A stretch of 64,000 bases of DNA, from assembly GCA_018364635.1 (NCBI GenBank), contig JAGZLR010000005.1:27348-91347 (forward strand). Reading direction: 5' to 3'. This document shows positions 31,847 through 41,071 of this stretch, piece after piece; position 1 is the first letter of the stretch; each line of letters starts with the position of its first letter. The position numbers were made by a program, and so were the translations under genes. The notes under the pieces were generated by a model that was not told the origin of the DNA, ran no database searches, and saw nothing but the letters and a program-made list of their open reading frames with translations. This DNA comes from Clostridiales bacterium. Lineage in GTDB: Bacteria; Bacillota; Clostridia; Lachnospirales; Anaerotignaceae.

Positions 31847-34800
31847 GTGGAAGATAAAAAAATACGGTTTACCCACCTGCATGTGCATACAGAATACAGT
31901 CTGTTGGATGGGTCTGCGAAAATTGGAGAACTTTTAGATCGAGCCAAAGAATTAGGCATGGACTCCTTGGCAATTACAGACCATGGTGCAATGTTTGGTG
32001 CGGTGGAATTTTATAAGGCAGCCAAAGAACGGGGCATTCGTCCGATTATTGGATGTGAAGTCTATGTGGCAAAAGGTTCCCGTCTAAAAAAGGAAGGTTC
32101 GTCAGATAACAAATATTATCATCTTGTGCTTTTGGCGGAAAATAAGACGGGGTATCAGAATTTAATTAAATTGGTCAGTTTCGGCTATATTGACGGCTAT
32201 TATTATAAACCGCGGGTGGATTTGGAACTGTTAGAACAATACCATGAAGGAATTATCGCCTCTTCCGCCTGCTTGGCGGGGGAGGTTGCACGCAATTTGC
32301 TTCAGGTGTCCTATGAAAGTGCGAAGGAAGCAGCATTGCGGTATGACAGCATTTTTGGCCATGGCAACTTTTTTTTGGAGCTTCAGGATCATGGCATTCG
32401 GGAACAAAAGCTGGTGAACCAGAAACTGTTACAGATGAGCGAGGAGACAGGAATCCCTCTTATCTGTACCAATGACAGTCATTACATTACAAAAGAGGAC
32501 AGCGTTGCCCACGACATTTTGCTCTGTATTCAGACAGGCAAAACAGTGATGGATGAAAACAGAATGCGCTATGCCGGCAGTGAGTTTTATTTGAAAAGTC
32601 CAGAGGAAATGTATGAACGCTTCTCCTATGCGCCTCAGGCGCTGGAAAATACGGCAAAAATTGCCGACCGCTGTCAGGTGGATTTTACGTTTCATGAGCT
32701 GAAACTTCCGAAGTTTGACGTGCCGGAGGGAAAAAATGCACAAGACTATCTTCGTGAGCTTTGTCAGGCTGGATTTCAAAAAAGATACCCTGAGGCTACG
32801 GATCAAATGCGCCAAAGACTGGAGTATGAACTTCATACCATTGAGACGATGGGATATGTGGATTACTTTCTGATTGTGTGGGACTTTATCCGTTTCGCAA
32901 AAGAAAATGGTATTATTGTAGGCCCAGGCAGAGGCAGCGCCGCCGGCAGCATGGTGAGCTATTGTCTGAATATTACAACCATTGATCCACTAAAGTATGA
33001 TTTGATTTTTGAACGATTTTTGAATCCAGAACGTGTCAGCATGCCGGATATTGACGTAGATTTTTGTTTCGAACGCCGGCAGGAGGTCATTGACTATGTG
33101 GTGCAAAAATACGGCGAGGACCATGTGGCGCAGATTGTAACCTTTGGTACCCTAGCCGCCAGAGCTGCCATCAAAGACGTGGGCAGAGCCCTTGCAATGC
33201 CTTATGGTGATGTGGATCGGGTGTCGAAAATGGTGCCGAGGGAACTAGGCATTACCATTAAAAAAGCACTTCAAATGAATCCAGAATTAAAAAAGGCCTA
33301 CGAAGAGGAAGAGGAGATTCACAATCTGATTGACATGTCCCTTCGGCTGGAAGGCCTGCCACGGCACTGCTCCACCCATGCCGCCGGCGTTGTGATCTGT
33401 GGAAAACCAGTTATGGAATATGTGCCGCTAAGCACCAATGACGGCGCGGTCAACACCCAGTATACGATGACAATTTTGGAGGAGCTCGGTCTTTTAAAGA
33501 TGGACTTTTTAGGGCTTAGAACACTGACTGTCATTCAAAATGCTGTCAGAGAAATTAAGCGGACCCAAGGCATTACTGTGGACATAGATGCTTTGGACGA
33601 CACAGATCCGAAAGTCTATGAACTGATCGCTCAGGGAAAAACAGAAGGCGTTTTTCAGCTGGAAAGCAGCGGTATGAAGTCCTTTATGAAGGAGTTAAAA
33701 CCAAACTGCCTGGAAGATTTGATCGCAGGTATTTCTCTCTATCGCCCTGGTCCTATGGATTTTATTCCAAAGTATGTCAAGGGCAAAAATAATCAGCAGG
33801 AAATACAGTATACCCACGAAGCCCTCCGGCCAATTTTAAAAAATACTTACGGCTGTATTGTCTATCAGGAGCAGGTTATGCAGATTGTACGGGATTTAGC
33901 CGGCTATTCTTTGGGCCGAAGCGATTTGGTGCGCCGAGCAATGTCGAAAAAGAAAGCAAAAGTGATGGCGGAAGAGCGGAAAAATTTCGTCTATGGCACA
34001 GAAGGTGTGCCTGGGTGTGTGGCCAACGGGATTGCAGCCGAGACGGCGGAAAAAATATTTGACGAGATGACGGACTTTGCAAAGTACGCCTTCAATAAAT
34101 CCCACGCGGCGTGTTATGCTGTGGTAGGGTATCAAACTGCATGGCTGAAAACATACTATCCAGTGGAGTTTATGGCGGCGCTTATGACGTCGGTGATGGA
34201 TAACTCCGATAAAGTGTCCGACTATATTGACGAGTGCCGCAGTATGGGCATCAGCCTGCTGCCGCCGGATGTCAATGAGGGATTTGCTCATTTTTCTGTG
34301 GCGAACGGGAAGATCCGGTTTTCGTTGGCCGCTATCAAAAATGTGGGGCGCAGTGTGATAGAGGCTGTGACCAAGGAGAGGGAGAATGGCGGTCCCTTTG
34401 TCAGTCTCAATGATTTTTGCAGCCGCATGGGAAATTTAATCAATAAGCGGTGTATGGAAAGTCTGATTAAAGCCGGCGCCTTTGATTCTTTAGGTGGTAA
34501 CCGCGCCCAATATATGCTGATCTATAAAGGCGTTATGGATGGGGTAGGTCAGGCGAAAAAGAATAACATCGATGGACAGATCAATTTATTTGATATGTTA
34601 GGCGGTAAGGAGGAGACCCTAAAAGACGACCTACCTCAAGTCAAAGAGTACGCCATGGGCGATAAGCTGGCTATGGAAAAGGAAGTATTAGGCGTCTATG
34701 TCAGTGGTCATCCTTTGGCGGAGTATGAGGAAATTTTAAAGCGCAAAATCAGCTGTACCAGCGCAGACCTTGTGGCAAGCGGCAGGGAGGAAGATTTAGA

Positions 34801-35323
34801 GGAGGAAGACTACCAAAAAATCAACGACGGCGATTGGGTTATTGTCGGCGGCATTATTATGGATAAGACGGTGAAGTATACTAGAAACGGCAACCAGCCT
34901 ATGGCTTTTGTCCGTATCGAAGACTTGCGGGGCCCCATTGAGGTTGTTGTCTTTCCAAAAGACTATGAAAAGTACGCTTCCTCCCTTCTTGCCAACCAAG
35001 TGGTAATTGTGGAGGGAAAGGCAAATGTAAGCGACGACGAGACTGCAAAGCTTGCCGCCTCAAAAATTGAATTTATCAGCACTCAAGGGACTTTAGAAGA
35101 AAAAACAGTGAAAAAAATTGGTATTGTCCTCAAAAACGGCCATACCTTAGGCGAGATTTTGCCCCTTGTGATGGAAGGGAAGGGCTATGTCCCATTATAT
35201 ATTAACGATGTGGAAAACGGCAAAAAGTTTAAAGCAGATGAAAGGTATTGGATGAACCCCGACAGTGAGGCGATTTCCCAATTAAAAAATCTGCTGGGAG
35301 AAGAGGCCGTCATTTTGATTTGA
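31847..35323 (+). CDS. dnaE: DNA polymerase III alpha subunit (DnaE type)
   Basis: Replicative polymerase catalytic subunit, 1158 residues, of the DnaE and not the PolC class. The N-terminal PHP domain starts FTHLHVHTEYSLLDGSAKI. The polymerase active-site aspartates are in PDIDVDFCFERRQEVIDYV (about 399-417). The fingers region has GPGRGSAAGSMVSY. A helix-hairpin-helix region and the OB fold (PMAFVRIEDLRGPIEVVVFP, near 1020) follow. The start is GTG 31847 with GGAGG 8 bases before. In Firmicutes that also have PolC, DnaE extends primers on the lagging strand. It is 21 bp upstream of pyk; in B. subtilis dnaE, pfkA and pyk also lie close together, though pfkA is absent here. Confidence 0.97.
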   Translation: MEDKKIRFTHLHVHTEYSLLDGSAKIGELLDRAKELGMDSLAITDHGAMFGAVEFYKAAKERGIRPIIGCEVYVAKGSRLKKEGSSDNKYYHLVLLAENKTGYQNLIKLVSFGYIDGYYYKPRVDLELLEQYHEGIIASSACLAGEVARNLLQVSYESAKEAALRYDSIFGHGNFFLELQDHGIREQKLVNQKLLQMSEETGIPLICTNDSHYITKEDSVAHDILLCIQTGKTVMDENRMRYAGSEFYLKSPEEMYERFSYAPQALENTAKIADRCQVDFTFHELKLPKFDVPEGKNAQDYLRELCQAGFQKRYPEATDQMRQRLEYELHTIETMGYVDYFLIVWDFIRFAKENGIIVGPGRGSAAGSMVSYCLNITTIDPLKYDLIFERFLNPERVSMPDIDVDFCFERRQEVIDYVVQKYGEDHVAQIVTFGTLAARAAIKDVGRALAMPYGDVDRVSKMVPRELGITIKKALQMNPELKKAYEEEEEIHNLIDMSLRLEGLPRHCSTHAAGVVICGKPVMEYVPLSTNDGAVNTQYTMTILEELGLLKMDFLGLRTLTVIQNAVREIKRTQGITVDIDALDDTDPKVYELIAQGKTEGVFQLESSGMKSFMKELKPNCLEDLIAGISLYRPGPMDFIPKYVKGKNNQQEIQYTHEALRPILKNTYGCIVYQEQVMQIVRDLAGYSLGRSDLVRRAMSKKKAKVMAEERKNFVYGTEGVPGCVANGIAAETAEKIFDEMTDFAKYAFNKSHAACYAVVGYQTAWLKTYYPVEFMAALMTSVMDNSDKVSDYIDECRSMGISLLPPDVNEGFAHFSVANGKIRFSLAAIKNVGRSVIEAVTKERENGGPFVSLNDFCSRMGNLINKRCMESLIKAGAFDSLGGNRAQYMLIYKGVMDGVGQAKKNNIDGQINLFDMLGGKEETLKDDLPQVKEYAMGDKLAMEKEVLGVYVSGHPLAEYEEILKRKISCTSADLVASGREEDLEEEDYQKINDGDWVIVGGIIMDKTVKYTRNGNQPMAFVRIEDLRGPIEVVVFPKDYEKYASSLLANQVVIVEGKANVSDDETAKLAASKIEFISTQGTLEEKTVKKIGIVLKNGHTLGEILPLVMEGKGYVPLYINDVENGKKFKADERYWMNPDSEAISQLKNLLGEEAVILI

Positions 35324-35344
35324 AAATGGTAAGGAGAGATTGGA

Positions 35345-37105
35345 TTGAGAAGAACAAAAATTGTCTGTACCCTAGGTCCGGCTACAAATACCGTTGAAAC
35401 GATGAGGGAACTAATTGAAAGCGGTTTGGATGCTGCACGGGTGAATTTTTCTCATGGCACCTATGACAGTCATACAGTGTTAATCAATAACTTAAAAGAG
35501 GCAAGAGAGGCGTTACATGCGCCGATTCCTCTGATTTTGGATACCAAAGGCCCTGAAATTCGAGTAAAAACATTTCGGGACAATCAGGTTTATTTGAAAA
35601 CAGGCGCTTCCTTTACACTGACCACAAGGGATGTGGAGGGAGATGAGACTCAGGTAAGTGTCACCTATGTAGATTTAGCCAAAGATCTAAAGGAGGGCAC
35701 CCGTGTCCTTTTAGATGACGGTTTGGTGGAACTACAGGTAAAAAAGATTCAAAATAACACGGATATTATTTGTGAAGTTGTAAACGGCGGCACTTTAAGC
35801 TCCAATAAAGGTGTCAATATTCCTGATGTGTTTGTGCATCTGCCAAGCTTGACAGAAAGGGATGTGGCAGATATTAAGTTTGGAATTCAAATGGGCTTTG
35901 ATTATATTGCTGCTTCCTTTATCCGAAATGCGAATGACATCATTAATATCCGCCGTGTGCTGGAGGAAAATAGCGGACAGCATATCCATATTATCGCAAA
36001 AATAGAAAACAGAGACGGCGTCAATAACATCGATGAAATACTGGATGTGGCAGATGGCATTATGGTGGCGCGAGGAGACCTTGGGGTGGAGATTCCGCCG
36101 GAAGAAGTGCCTCTGGTACAGAAGATGGTAATTAAAAAAGCAAATTTAACCGGTAAGCCTGTCATTACAGCTACACAAATGCTGGAAAGTATGTGTTCCA
36201 ATCCGCGGCCGACAAGAGCGGAAGCCAATGACGTGGCAAACGCGATTATTGACGGAAGCGATGCCATTATGCTTTCCGGTGAAACGGCCAAAGGAAATTA
36301 TCCTGTGCCGGCGGTACAGATGATGGCTAGAATTGCCGAGACGACAGAAGCAAGTATTGACTATATGAAAAGATTGAACACAACATTTTCTCCAGAGTAC
36401 ACGAACATTACAAACGCCATCAGCCATGCAGCTTGCGCGACAGCGGCGGAACTTGGCACAGCCTGCATTGCTACAGTGACAAAAAGTGGGTTTACAGCGG
36501 AGATGGTATCAAAATACCGCCCAGTTTGTCCTATTGTCGCATGTACGTATGAGACTGCTACCTGGCGTCAGTTAAATCTTGTGTGGGGCTGTAAGCCTGT
36601 CTTTTTGGAGAGCCGCCCGACAGACAGTGATGAGATTTATGATACCCTTCTACAGGCAGCGCAGGAAAGCGGCCTTGCAAGTAACGGTGACGAGGTTGTT
36701 ATGGTTATGGGTGCGCCGGTAGGTTTTTCCGGCGCTACCAACACGTTGAGAGTAGAAATTGTAGGCGATGTTTTGTATAAAGGAAGCGGTATTGGCAACA
36801 AAACAGTGACAGCAAAGGCGAAAGTACTGATGTCTTTGGAAGAAGCGGAGCTAAATTTTAATACAGGTGATATTCTTGTCACTGCCATGACCAGCAACGA
36901 CATGCTTCCCTATATCCGCAAAGCCTCCGGTATTATTGTAGGCCCTGTGGTGCGGCCGGAAAACTGTCATGCAGAGATTGTAGGCAGGGCGTTGGATATA
37001 CCGGTTATTATGTGTAACGCGAAGGTGACAGATTTTATTAAAAATGACGCACTGATTACCATTGACCCACAAAAAGGGTTTATTTATAGCGGCGCTCACG
37101 AGTAA
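35345..37105 (+). CDS. pyk: Pyruvate kinase
   Basis: Makes pyruvate and ATP from phosphoenolpyruvate in glycolysis, 586 residues. Signatures are RRTKIVCTLGPAT at the N-terminus, ARVNFSHGTYDSH, LDTKGPEIRVKTF, the catalytic Lys and metal-binding IIAKIENRDGVNNIDEI, and VARGDLGVEIP. The last 100 residues are an extra PEP-utiliser-like domain found in many Gram-positive pyruvate kinases; its His-containing stretch reads RPENCHAEIVGRALDIPVI. The start is TTG 35345 with AAGGAGAG 8 bases upstream. It is probably cotranscribed with dnaE and ended by the terminator at 37127. Confidence 0.97.
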   Translation: MRRTKIVCTLGPATNTVETMRELIESGLDAARVNFSHGTYDSHTVLINNLKEAREALHAPIPLILDTKGPEIRVKTFRDNQVYLKTGASFTLTTRDVEGDETQVSVTYVDLAKDLKEGTRVLLDDGLVELQVKKIQNNTDIICEVVNGGTLSSNKGVNIPDVFVHLPSLTERDVADIKFGIQMGFDYIAASFIRNANDIINIRRVLEENSGQHIHIIAKIENRDGVNNIDEILDVADGIMVARGDLGVEIPPEEVPLVQKMVIKKANLTGKPVITATQMLESMCSNPRPTRAEANDVANAIIDGSDAIMLSGETAKGNYPVPAVQMMARIAETTEASIDYMKRLNTTFSPEYTNITNAISHAACATAAELGTACIATVTKSGFTAEMVSKYRPVCPIVACTYETATWRQLNLVWGCKPVFLESRPTDSDEIYDTLLQAAQESGLASNGDEVVMVMGAPVGFSGATNTLRVEIVGDVLYKGSGIGNKTVTAKAKVLMSLEEAELNFNTGDILVTAMTSNDMLPYIRKASGIIVGPVVRPENCHAEIVGRALDIPVIMCNAKVTDFIKNDALITIDPQKGFIYSGAHE

Positions 37106-37126
37106 ATTCTGTCAATGATGACAGAA

Positions 37127-37158
37127 AAAAGCATCCTTATTTACAGGGTGCTTTTTAT
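37127..37158 (+). terminator. Terminator of pyk
   Basis: AAAAAAGCATCC and GGGTGCTTTTT around a short AT loop. A small CTGTCA/TGACAG hairpin (37111-37126) directly precedes it. Confidence 0.85.
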
Positions 37159-37306
37159 TGTATACAAACTAGGGTAGAAAAAAATTTCTGAACTTTATTT
37201 TTTATTTTTACCAAAATTCTTCTTGCAAATCGATTTGTTTCATTGATTTATCATAAATTGATAACAAATGCTCATTCTTTTTCTATTTTTTGTGGAATTT
37301 ATGGGA

Positions 37307-37335
37307 TTGTTCTTTCTGGATAATTTTGATAAACT
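37307..37335 (+). promoter_or_regulatory. Promoter of the alanine symporter gene
   Basis: TTGTTC (37307-37312), 17-bp spacer, TAAACT (37330-37335). The rest of the 240-bp AT-rich gap shows no gene. A short TACAAATGTA dyad lies downstream at 37349-37358. Confidence 0.5.
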
Positions 37336-37400
37336 ATCACAGTAGACGTACAAATGTACACTAATCAAATACAAAATGAAATGCGGAGGTTTTTTAAGTC

Positions 37401-38759
37401 ATGGAGGTTGTACAATCAATTGTAGAAGTCGTCAATAAGTTTTTGTGGGATTTTGCACTGCTGTTTCTGCTATGCGGTACAGGAATTTATTTCACAATCA
37501 GGCTGAATTTTGTTCAGATCAGAAAATTTGGCGAAGGGATGCGGAGAGTATTTGGAACATTTAGTATGAACGGTAAAAAAGCGACAGAAGACGGCATGAG
37601 TTCTTTCCAATCGCTGACAACGGCGATTGCCGCGCAGGTAGGAACAGGAAATATTGCAGGTGCAGCGACTGCCATTGCTTCCGGTGGTCCAGGTGCCATT
37701 TTTTGGATGTGGTTAAGTGCATTTTTTGGCATGGCTACCATCTATTCAGAAGCATCGTTAGCGCAGAAGTATAAGACAAGAGTGCATGGGGAAGTGACAG
37801 GAGGCCCTGTTTATTATATTAAAGCTGCCTTTCACGGCAAGTTCGGTACATTTTTAGCAGTATTTTTCTCTGTTGCAATTATTTTAGCCCTTGGTTTTAT
37901 GGGGAATATGGTTCAGTCCAATTCTATTGGAGCAGCCTGTCAAACAGCTTTTGGGGTAAATCCACTCTATGTGGGTATTGTCTGTGCCTTGATTGCGGCG
38001 TTTATTTTCATTGGTGGAGCAAAAAGAATCGCATCTGTCACTGAAAAAATTGTTCCGGTGATGGCGCTATTGTACATCATCGGTTGTCTGGCAATCTTAG
38101 CAGTAAACTACAAAAATTTAGGGAATGCTTTTATGCAGATTTTCGTATTGGCATTTGACCCTCAGGCAATGGCCGGCGGTGTTGCAGGTATTTCCGTCAG
38201 AGAAGCCATCCGTTTTGGTGTTGCCCGTGGATTATTCTCTAATGAGGCTGGTATGGGTTCTACCCCTCATGCCCATGCAAGAGCTATTGTCAAACACCCT
38301 TGCGATCAGGGAACTGTAGCAATGATTGGTGTGTTTGTAGATACATTTGTTGTATTGACACTGACAGCCCTCGTTATTATTTCCACTGGTGCTCTCTCAA
38401 GTGGTGCCACAGGGTCTGAACTTGCTCAGATTGCTTTTAATTCGGTGTTTGGAAATTTCGGCAATATTTTTATTGCTGTTTGTATGTTCTTCTTTGCTTT
38501 CTCTACCATTATTGGCTGGTATTTCTTTGGAGAAATCAATGTAAAGTATCTTTTTGGTGTCAAGGCAGTAAAGATTTATGCGGCGCTTGTCGTGCTGTTT
38601 GTCATTGTAGGATCTACGCTAAAGGTAGATTTAGTATGGGATATGTCCGATATGTTCAACGGCTTGATGGTAATACCAAACCTCATTGCTCTTTTGGCTT
38701 TAAGCGGTGTGGTTGTCAAATTACATAAAAGCCATCAGGAGAAAGACGAAATAGAATAA
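37401..38759 (+). CDS. Sodium:alanine symporter family protein
   Basis: AGCS-family carrier that takes up alanine or glycine with Na+, 452 residues and about 10-11 membrane helices. Family signatures are FQSLTTAIAAQVGTGNIAGAA (substrate and sodium site, about 70-90), FWMWLSAFFGMATIYSEASLA and FSNEAGMGSTPHAHARA near residue 280. The length matches the family. GGAGG is 11 bases before the ATG. It is a single-gene unit with its own promoter and terminator. Confidence 0.94.
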   Translation: MEVVQSIVEVVNKFLWDFALLFLLCGTGIYFTIRLNFVQIRKFGEGMRRVFGTFSMNGKKATEDGMSSFQSLTTAIAAQVGTGNIAGAATAIASGGPGAIFWMWLSAFFGMATIYSEASLAQKYKTRVHGEVTGGPVYYIKAAFHGKFGTFLAVFFSVAIILALGFMGNMVQSNSIGAACQTAFGVNPLYVGIVCALIAAFIFIGGAKRIASVTEKIVPVMALLYIIGCLAILAVNYKNLGNAFMQIFVLAFDPQAMAGGVAGISVREAIRFGVARGLFSNEAGMGSTPHAHARAIVKHPCDQGTVAMIGVFVDTFVVLTLTALVIISTGALSSGATGSELAQIAFNSVFGNFGNIFIAVCMFFFAFSTIIGWYFFGEINVKYLFGVKAVKIYAALVVLFVIVGSTLKVDLVWDMSDMFNGLMVIPNLIALLALSGVVVKLHKSHQEKDEIE

Positions 38760-38762
38760 ATC

Positions 38763-38799
38763 AAAAAAGACGGCTGGAAAGTGTTTGGCCGTCTTTTTT
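38763..38799 (+). terminator. Terminator of the symporter gene
   Basis: Perfect arms AAAAAAGACGGC and GCCGTCTTTTTT around a 13-base loop. Confidence 0.92.
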
Positions 38800-38860
38800 C
38801 ATGCATAAATGGAAAGAGGAAATCATATGACTGGGAAAAAGCTATCAAAAAGAGGGATAT

Positions 38861-39580
38861 ATGGAAAAGATCACATTGCTTGGACTTTTAAAAACGGCGT
38901 TGGTGCCTGTGGGAAAAACGATGTATGTATGGGGCGGAGGATGGAACGAAGAGGATAGCGGTGCGGGGGATGAGACAGTTCATTTGGGGTGCAGCCCGCG
39001 CTGGGCGTTGTTTGCAAACCGCCAGCAGGAGGACTATGATTTTCACAACACAAAATACCAGATTCATGATGGTTTGGACTGTTCTGGTTATGTAGGGTGG
39101 GTGCTTTACAATGTATTTGAGACAGAAAATGGGCAGGAAGGCTATGTAACATCTGCCGAAGCTATGGGGCGCAGTCTGTCTGAGCGTGGGCTTGGCACCT
39201 ACTGCAAGAAAGATTTGGTTGGCGATTTTTTAGCAGGGGATATTATGACGACTGCTGGTCATGTCTACATTACCTTAGGACAATGTGGGGATCAAAGCCT
39301 TCTTCTTGTTCATGCCTCGCCGCCAGGGGTTCAAATCTGTGGCACAGATACGCCCAAAGGCGGAAAAAAGAGCGAAGCAGTGGAATTGGCAGAGGATTTT
39401 ATGGCATGTTACGCTCCCCAATGGTATGAAAAGTTTCATGATTATAGCCGCAATGACAGTTATTTAAAGGACTATGACCAGTTTCGGTTTTATGACTGGG
39501 TGCTTCCAGATCCAGAAGGGATAAGGCAAATGGACGGACAAAAAGTGCTGGAAAAGTTAAAAGAAGGGATGATAAAATAA
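38861..39580 (+). CDS. NlpC/P60-like cysteine peptidase
   Basis: Protein of 239 residues that looks like a papain-like NlpC/P60 or CHAP hydrolase. The putative nucleophile is C74 in GLDCSGYVGWVLYNV. The His follows in TTAGHVYITLG (about residue 133). VHASPPGVQI ends the core. Such enzymes usually cut peptidoglycan peptides, but no signal peptide or cell-wall domain is visible, so it is either cytoplasmic (peptide recycling) or released by another way. It is a single-gene unit between two terminators. Confidence 0.75.
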   Translation: MEKITLLGLLKTALVPVGKTMYVWGGGWNEEDSGAGDETVHLGCSPRWALFANRQQEDYDFHNTKYQIHDGLDCSGYVGWVLYNVFETENGQEGYVTSAEAMGRSLSERGLGTYCKKDLVGDFLAGDIMTTAGHVYITLGQCGDQSLLLVHASPPGVQICGTDTPKGGKKSEAVELAEDFMACYAPQWYEKFHDYSRNDSYLKDYDQFRFYDWVLPDPEGIRQMDGQKVLEKLKEGMIK

Positions 39581-39610
39581 AAAAGCGGACAATTTCTGTC
39601 CGCTCTTTTT
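39580..39610. terminator. Bidirectional terminator between convergent genes
   Basis: AAAAAGCGGAC and GTCCGCTCTTTTT around AATTTCT. It serves the NlpC-like gene (+) and, read in reverse, the permease gene (-). Confidence 0.85.
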
Positions 39611-40928
39611 ATGATTTTTTGGCATAAAAACGAAAAGCACAGGTGATGACGGCAGCACAGATGATCAAATATAGTATGGTCATTGGGTTTGCCAGGCCGC
39701 CAATGATAATCATCACAGAGCCTAAAATAGCAAGAATCGGTATAATTAGTCCTCTCGTCATGTTTAATCCATCCTCTTTTTTCAGATACATTTTGATGAC
39801 TGCAATATAAAGGATAATATAGAGGATATAGCTTGCTACAATAGGAATTTCTGATACGTCAGAATTTGGCATTAGGCCAAACTTTGTGACGAAATAGTGA
39901 ATGGCAGACCAGACAAGGCAGATAAGAAATGCCATAGCGCCTGAGATCGCCGCTGTACCCCATTTAGGATGGATTTTACCAAAAAGCTCTGCTTTTGGGA
40001 ACATATCTCGAATGGCCAGGGAGTAGGGAAGCCGGATAAAGCCCAAAACAAACCCGTTTACTGTGCCCAAAACGGAGATAATAATAAAAATTAAAATAAT
40101 CTTGGCACCAGCATCGCCAAAAAGTTTTTGCGCCGCTATATTGACGTGAGCGTCTCCTAGCGCAATGATTTGTTCCGGCCCTACTAAAATAGAAATGCCC
40201 ACAAAGTAGAGAACATAGGCGACTAAGACAAAAATAGGTCCGATGACTAGCGCACGAGGCAGATTTTTTTCCGAGTGCCTGATTTCATGGGCGATGGAGG
40301 TGGAAACGACCCATCCGTCATAGGAAAAGGCGATAGGCGCAAGGGCAGCAATCCATCCCAAAGAGGAAGCTGCCTGGGGCGCTTGGGCAAATGTTTCTTT
40401 CACATCACCTACTAGAAAGCCGGAGATGGCAATAGCGGCGAGAGGTATTAACTTGATGACTGTAGCAGCGTTTTGAAACCATCCTCCCAGTTTGGCGGAC
40501 AAAATATTGACCACAAAAAAGAAGACCCAAAATGCTAATCCAATGGCTACAATCATTTCCGGTGTGCTTTCAATTCCATAAAGCATACAAAGGTATACAC
40601 CGGCAACGCCGGAAACTACTACAATAATAGATGGATAGTAAATAAAGACTTGAAACCAGCCGAAAGCACAGGCTGTTTTTGGGCTTGCAAACTCATCGGC
40701 ATAGGTAATGACACCGCCGGGGGTGTTAGTCTTTGACGCTAAGACGCCGATGGTAAGGCTTCCGAAAATAATGCCTCCGGCGGCTAAAACAAAGACAAGA
40801 ATACCTTTGACAATACTCCCTTGGGTGTACACAAGAATGTTATCGCTTTTAAAAAATATGCCCGATCCAATGACGATACCTACAATCATTGCGATGGCGG
40901 TAAATAAACCGTATTCTTTTGTTTTCAT
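39609..40928 (-). CDS. APC family amino acid permease
   Basis: Membrane carrier of 439 residues with 12 hydrophobic segments. The first helix has the broken-helix motif IVGIVIGSGIFFKSD (about 15-29), the substrate-carboxylate site of APC carriers. PGGVITYADEFASPK and APIAFSYDGWVVSTSIAHE match the LAT-type (SteT-like) exchangers of Firmicutes. It probably exchanges or takes up neutral amino acids; the substrate is unknown. An extended -10 (TGATATAAT on the minus strand, 41011-41019) lies upstream. Confidence 0.9.
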   Translation of the reverse strand: MKTKEYGLFTAIAMIVGIVIGSGIFFKSDNILVYTQGSIVKGILVFVLAAGGIIFGSLTIGVLASKTNTPGGVITYADEFASPKTACAFGWFQVFIYYPSIIVVVSGVAGVYLCMLYGIESTPEMIVAIGLAFWVFFFVVNILSAKLGGWFQNAATVIKLIPLAAIAISGFLVGDVKETFAQAPQAASSLGWIAALAPIAFSYDGWVVSTSIAHEIRHSEKNLPRALVIGPIFVLVAYVLYFVGISILVGPEQIIALGDAHVNIAAQKLFGDAGAKIILIFIIISVLGTVNGFVLGFIRLPYSLAIRDMFPKAELFGKIHPKWGTAAISGAMAFLICLVWSAIHYFVTKFGLMPNSDVSEIPIVASYILYIILYIAVIKMYLKKEDGLNMTRGLIIPILAILGSVMIIIGGLANPMTILYLIICAAVITCAFRFYAKKS

Positions 40929-41071
40929 GGCACTGCTCCTTTGATTCTCTCTCTTGATGTTAGTATTTGTTTTTCTGACTTTTTTATCATATTTTTTTGA
41001 TAATTCTATTATTATATCAGAAAAAATCGGTAATCACCATGCTTTTTTTAGGGAAGAGAAAAATTTGTCGA

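Noticed and set aside
37349..37358. TACAAATGTA dyad ahead of the alanine symporter, same core as the BlaI operator at blaI
   Set aside because: The outer arms (ATAY and RTAT) are absent, so only the 10-bp core matches. A BlaI site here is not supported.
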